This document shows, in pieces, positions 5,475 through 7,234 of a stretch of DNA of 7,234 nucleotides. Position 1 is the stretch's first letter. Each line of letters begins with the position of its first letter. The translations under genes were made by a program, and so were the position numbers. The notes below the pieces were generated by a model. It had not been told where the DNA came from. It saw only the letters and a list, made by a program, of their open reading frames with translations, and did no database searches. The stretch comes from Candidatus Heimdallarchaeota archaeon (GTDB lineage Archaea; Asgardarchaeota; Heimdallarchaeia; JABLTI01): assembly GCA_030667035.1 (NCBI GenBank), contig DAOUWQ010000063.1:1-7234 (forward strand), in the 5' to 3' direction.

Positions 5475-5522
5475 TCTCTTCATTTTTGAAGAGACCCCCC
5501 TTTTCTTTTATTTTACTTTTCA
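5475..5522 (+). terminator. uS15 terminator: perfect stem-loop, C6 and T-rich tract
   Basis: TCTCTTCA (5475-5482) pairs perfectly with TGAAGAGA (5487-5494) over a TTTT loop, giving an eight-base-pair stem. CCCCCC (5495-5500) follows, then TTTTCTTTTATTTTACTTTT. The T-rich tract fits archaeal termination. The hairpin may instead mark or protect the mRNA 3' end. Confidence 0.75.
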
Positions 5523-5572
5523 ATCCAAAAATGGTCATTTTTGTGTACTTTTTAAGGATAAATTAACAAAAG

Positions 5573-5583
5573 TAATTATATAA
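5573..5583 (+). promoter_or_regulatory. TATA box for a leaderless DHH transcript
   Basis: TAATTATATAA at 5573-5583 is TATA-like and centred about 25 bases before the GTG at 5603. That is the normal archaeal TATA-to-start distance, so transcription should begin at or within a few bases of the start codon. No Shine-Dalgarno sequence precedes it, in keeping with a leaderless mRNA. Confidence 0.6.
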
Positions 5584-5602
5584 CAAGTCAAATTATACCA
5601 AC

Positions 5603-7147
5603 GTGGTGTTGTCTTTGTCCACCGATTCGGAAAAACAAGATTTCAAAGGATTTATTGCTAAAATAAAAGAGGGAATCGATTCCGTTAAAGATGCAAAAGG
5701 TACTGTACTCTGTATAAGTCACATAGATGCAGATGGGCTTACATCTGCGGGAATCATTGGTAAAGCACTCCATAGAGCTAATATTCAGTATCAGGTTCGT
5801 GGTGTTCGTCAATTAGAACTCCCAATTATCAGTGAATTATCAATGTTGAAAAATATTAAAAATTTTATTTTCTCCGATTTGGGTGGTGGACAGATTGAGG
5901 GGATAAACAAATATCTATCAGACAGAAACATTTTGATTTTAGACCATCATCCTGTAATAACACCTCCGAAATCAAAATCAATAATTAATGTGAATCCTTT
6001 TCCGTATAATTATGATGGATCACATCAAGTAAGTGGATCTGGTATTAGTTACTTTTTTGCAAAAACATTGGACCCGAAAAATATCGACTCTGCAGCAATT
6101 GCTGTTGTTGGCGCATTAGCTGATCGTCAAGATAAAGGAGAAAAAAACTCGCTCACAGATTTAAATCGGATAATAGTTAAAGATGGCATAAAAGCAGGTG
6201 TTCTAGAAGAGAATATGGACATTCGGTTATTTGGAAGAGAAACTAGAAGAATCTATCAAGCATTAGAGTATACTACAGATCCATTTTATCCTGGTTTAAC
6301 GGGAGATGGGGATATGTGTATTCGTTTTATGAGAGATACAGGCATTCCTCAACAGAAAGGAGATAAATGGCGTACAATTCAAGATTTATCTGAAGAGGAA
6401 AGGAGGACTCTAGTTCAAGCACTTTTAACATATGGATTACAAATGGGAATGTCTGCTGAAGATGCCCAAAGCATTCTAGGCAAAGTATACACACTCACTA
6501 ATGAAAAACCAGGAACACTGCTAAGAGATGCAAGAGAATTTGGTTCACTGCTGAATTCATGCGGACGTTTAGGCGCTACAGGTATAGCTATAGGCATTTG
6601 TATGGGAGAACGTAAGTTTCTGTTACAAGAAGCTGAAACGATTATGAAAGAATATCGAAAGAAAATTTCCCAATTTTTAGAACTTGTCACCCTTGATAGT
6701 GAGCATGTAAAAGAATATAATAACCTCATTGTATTTGATGGAAAAGATGTAATTGATGATACGATGATTGGAACTATCATCTCAATTGCAATATCAACAA
6801 AAAGTTTTGCTGATAAAAAGAAACCACTAATTGGTATTGCAGAATCGAACGATGGAACCGTTAAGGTAAGTTGTAGAGGAACAGGACCATTAGTGGCAAT
6901 GGGTTTGGACCTCGGTTTAGCATTAAGGGGTGCTGTGGAATCAATAGGTTCTAATGCAGAAGGTGGCGGGCATAATATTGCAGCAGGAGCACGTATACCT
7001 CAAGGTACAGAGCAACTTCTCTTTGAAAATCTGAATATTGCTATAGAGAAACAATTGAAAAAGGATGAAGCAGAATCTAAAAAACAAAGTAGTACTAAAA
7101 AAGCAGTGAAAAAACCCAAAACAACAACCACAAAAACTACTAAGTAA
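5603..7147 (+). CDS. DHH/DHHA1 phosphoesterase, archaeal RecJ-like nuclease (Cdc45 relative)
   Basis: The DHH superfamily includes bacterial RecJ, archaeal RecJ-like nucleases such as GAN, and eukaryotic Cdc45. In archaea, members bind GINS and work with MCM at forks or degrade single-stranded DNA or RNA. All catalytic motifs are visible in the 514-residue protein: HIDADG (40-45), SDLGGG (91-96, D92), the name-giving LDHHP (113-117) and GALADRQD (170-177, D174). The C-terminal DHHA1 substrate-binding domain carries NSCGR (318-322) and GGGHNIAAGA (454-463). With every metal ligand kept it is predicted to be catalytically active, unlike Cdc45. The last 30 residues are a Lys/Thr-rich, probably disordered tail. 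The start is a GTG with no Shine-Dalgarno sequence, well placed for a leaderless mRNA; GTG at 5606 or TTG codons just after are alternatives. Whether it is GAN-like or another RecJ subgroup, and whether it prefers DNA or RNA, cannot be told here. Confidence 0.92.
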   Translation: MVLSLSTDSEKQDFKGFIAKIKEGIDSVKDAKGTVLCISHIDADGLTSAGIIGKALHRANIQYQVRGVRQLELPIISELSMLKNIKNFIFSDLGGGQIEGINKYLSDRNILILDHHPVITPPKSKSIINVNPFPYNYDGSHQVSGSGISYFFAKTLDPKNIDSAAIAVVGALADRQDKGEKNSLTDLNRIIVKDGIKAGVLEENMDIRLFGRETRRIYQALEYTTDPFYPGLTGDGDMCIRFMRDTGIPQQKGDKWRTIQDLSEEERRTLVQALLTYGLQMGMSAEDAQSILGKVYTLTNEKPGTLLRDAREFGSLLNSCGRLGATGIAIGICMGERKFLLQEAETIMKEYRKKISQFLELVTLDSEHVKEYNNLIVFDGKDVIDDTMIGTIISIAISTKSFADKKKPLIGIAESNDGTVKVSCRGTGPLVAMGLDLGLALRGAVESIGSNAEGGGHNIAAGARIPQGTEQLLFENLNIAIEKQLKKDEAESKKQSSTKKAVKKPKTTTTKTTK

Positions 7148-7208
7148 AGCTCTTCAAAAAATTAAACCAGCAATAGAATTAATTACTCTCACTTGAGTTG
7201 TTATTGAA

Positions 7209-7234
7209 ATGAATAAACAGAAAAAAATCATTGA
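7209..7234 (+). CDS. possible start of the next gene (partial)
   Basis: An ATG at 7209 opens a frame reading MNKQKKII to the window end. It lies 61 bases after the DHH gene, and AATTAATT at 7178-7185 could be a TATA box giving a nearly leaderless transcript. Eight codons do not permit identification. Confidence 0.2.

Noticed and set aside
6415..6780. 121-codon frame on the minus strand
   Set aside because: It is a shadow of the DHH gene in its conserved region. The same applies to shorter opposite-strand frames at 1535-1741, 4401-4598 and 5588-5812.
1..7234. Mobile elements, CRISPR arrays, toxin-antitoxin or defence systems
   Set aside because: I saw no transposase or integrase, no direct-repeat array, no tRNA-adjacent duplication marking an attachment site, and no defence-type domain.

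Overview
The window is AT-rich, gene-dense archaeal chromosome. The archaeal signs are direct: a 48-residue Rpo12 (RNA polymerase subunit P) with two zinc-binding CxxC pairs; an initiator tRNA with A1:U72 and three G:C pairs in the anticodon stem; the long archaeal/eukaryotic form of ribosomal protein uS15; a RecJ/Cdc45-type DHH phosphoesterase directly downstream of uS15; TATA boxes preceded by purine-rich BRE-like sequence; and a mix of Shine-Dalgarno-led and apparently leaderless genes. The exact lineage cannot be fixed by eye. An Asgard or other mesophilic archaeon is plausible, but that is inference.

Layout, left to right. Minus strand: rpo12 (43-189), with the first 13 codons of a possible next gene running off the left edge. 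Plus strand: the initiator tRNA-Met (466-544). Minus strand: a Nudix hydrolase (596-1084 or 1150). Plus strand: the glycine-cleavage T protein gcvT (1274-2461), closed by a hairpin and T-tract. Minus strand: a two-gene unit made of an unrecognised protein with a very lysine-rich tail and an acidic middle (2796-3683), followed by a small beta-barrel-like protein (2530-2754). Plus strand: a PhzF-family gene broken by a single in-frame TAA (3890-4786). Plus strand: uS15 (4997-5452), whose 5' leader holds a small Shine-Dalgarno-led ORF, and which ends in a strong stem-loop terminator. Plus strand: a DHH/DHHA1 nuclease-like gene (5603-7147) with a likely leaderless GTG start.

Most genes look like conserved information-processing housekeeping (transcription, translation initiation, ribosome, replication or repair) with single metabolic genes between them (Nudix, GcvT, PhzF-like). 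I see no mobile element, CRISPR array, defence island or obvious new multi-gene system. The points most worth a second look are the PhzF-like gene, which has both a nonsense codon and replacements at two catalytic positions; the small ORF in the uS15 leader, whose stop codon lies inside the uS15 ribosome-binding site; and the unrecognised charge-segmented protein.
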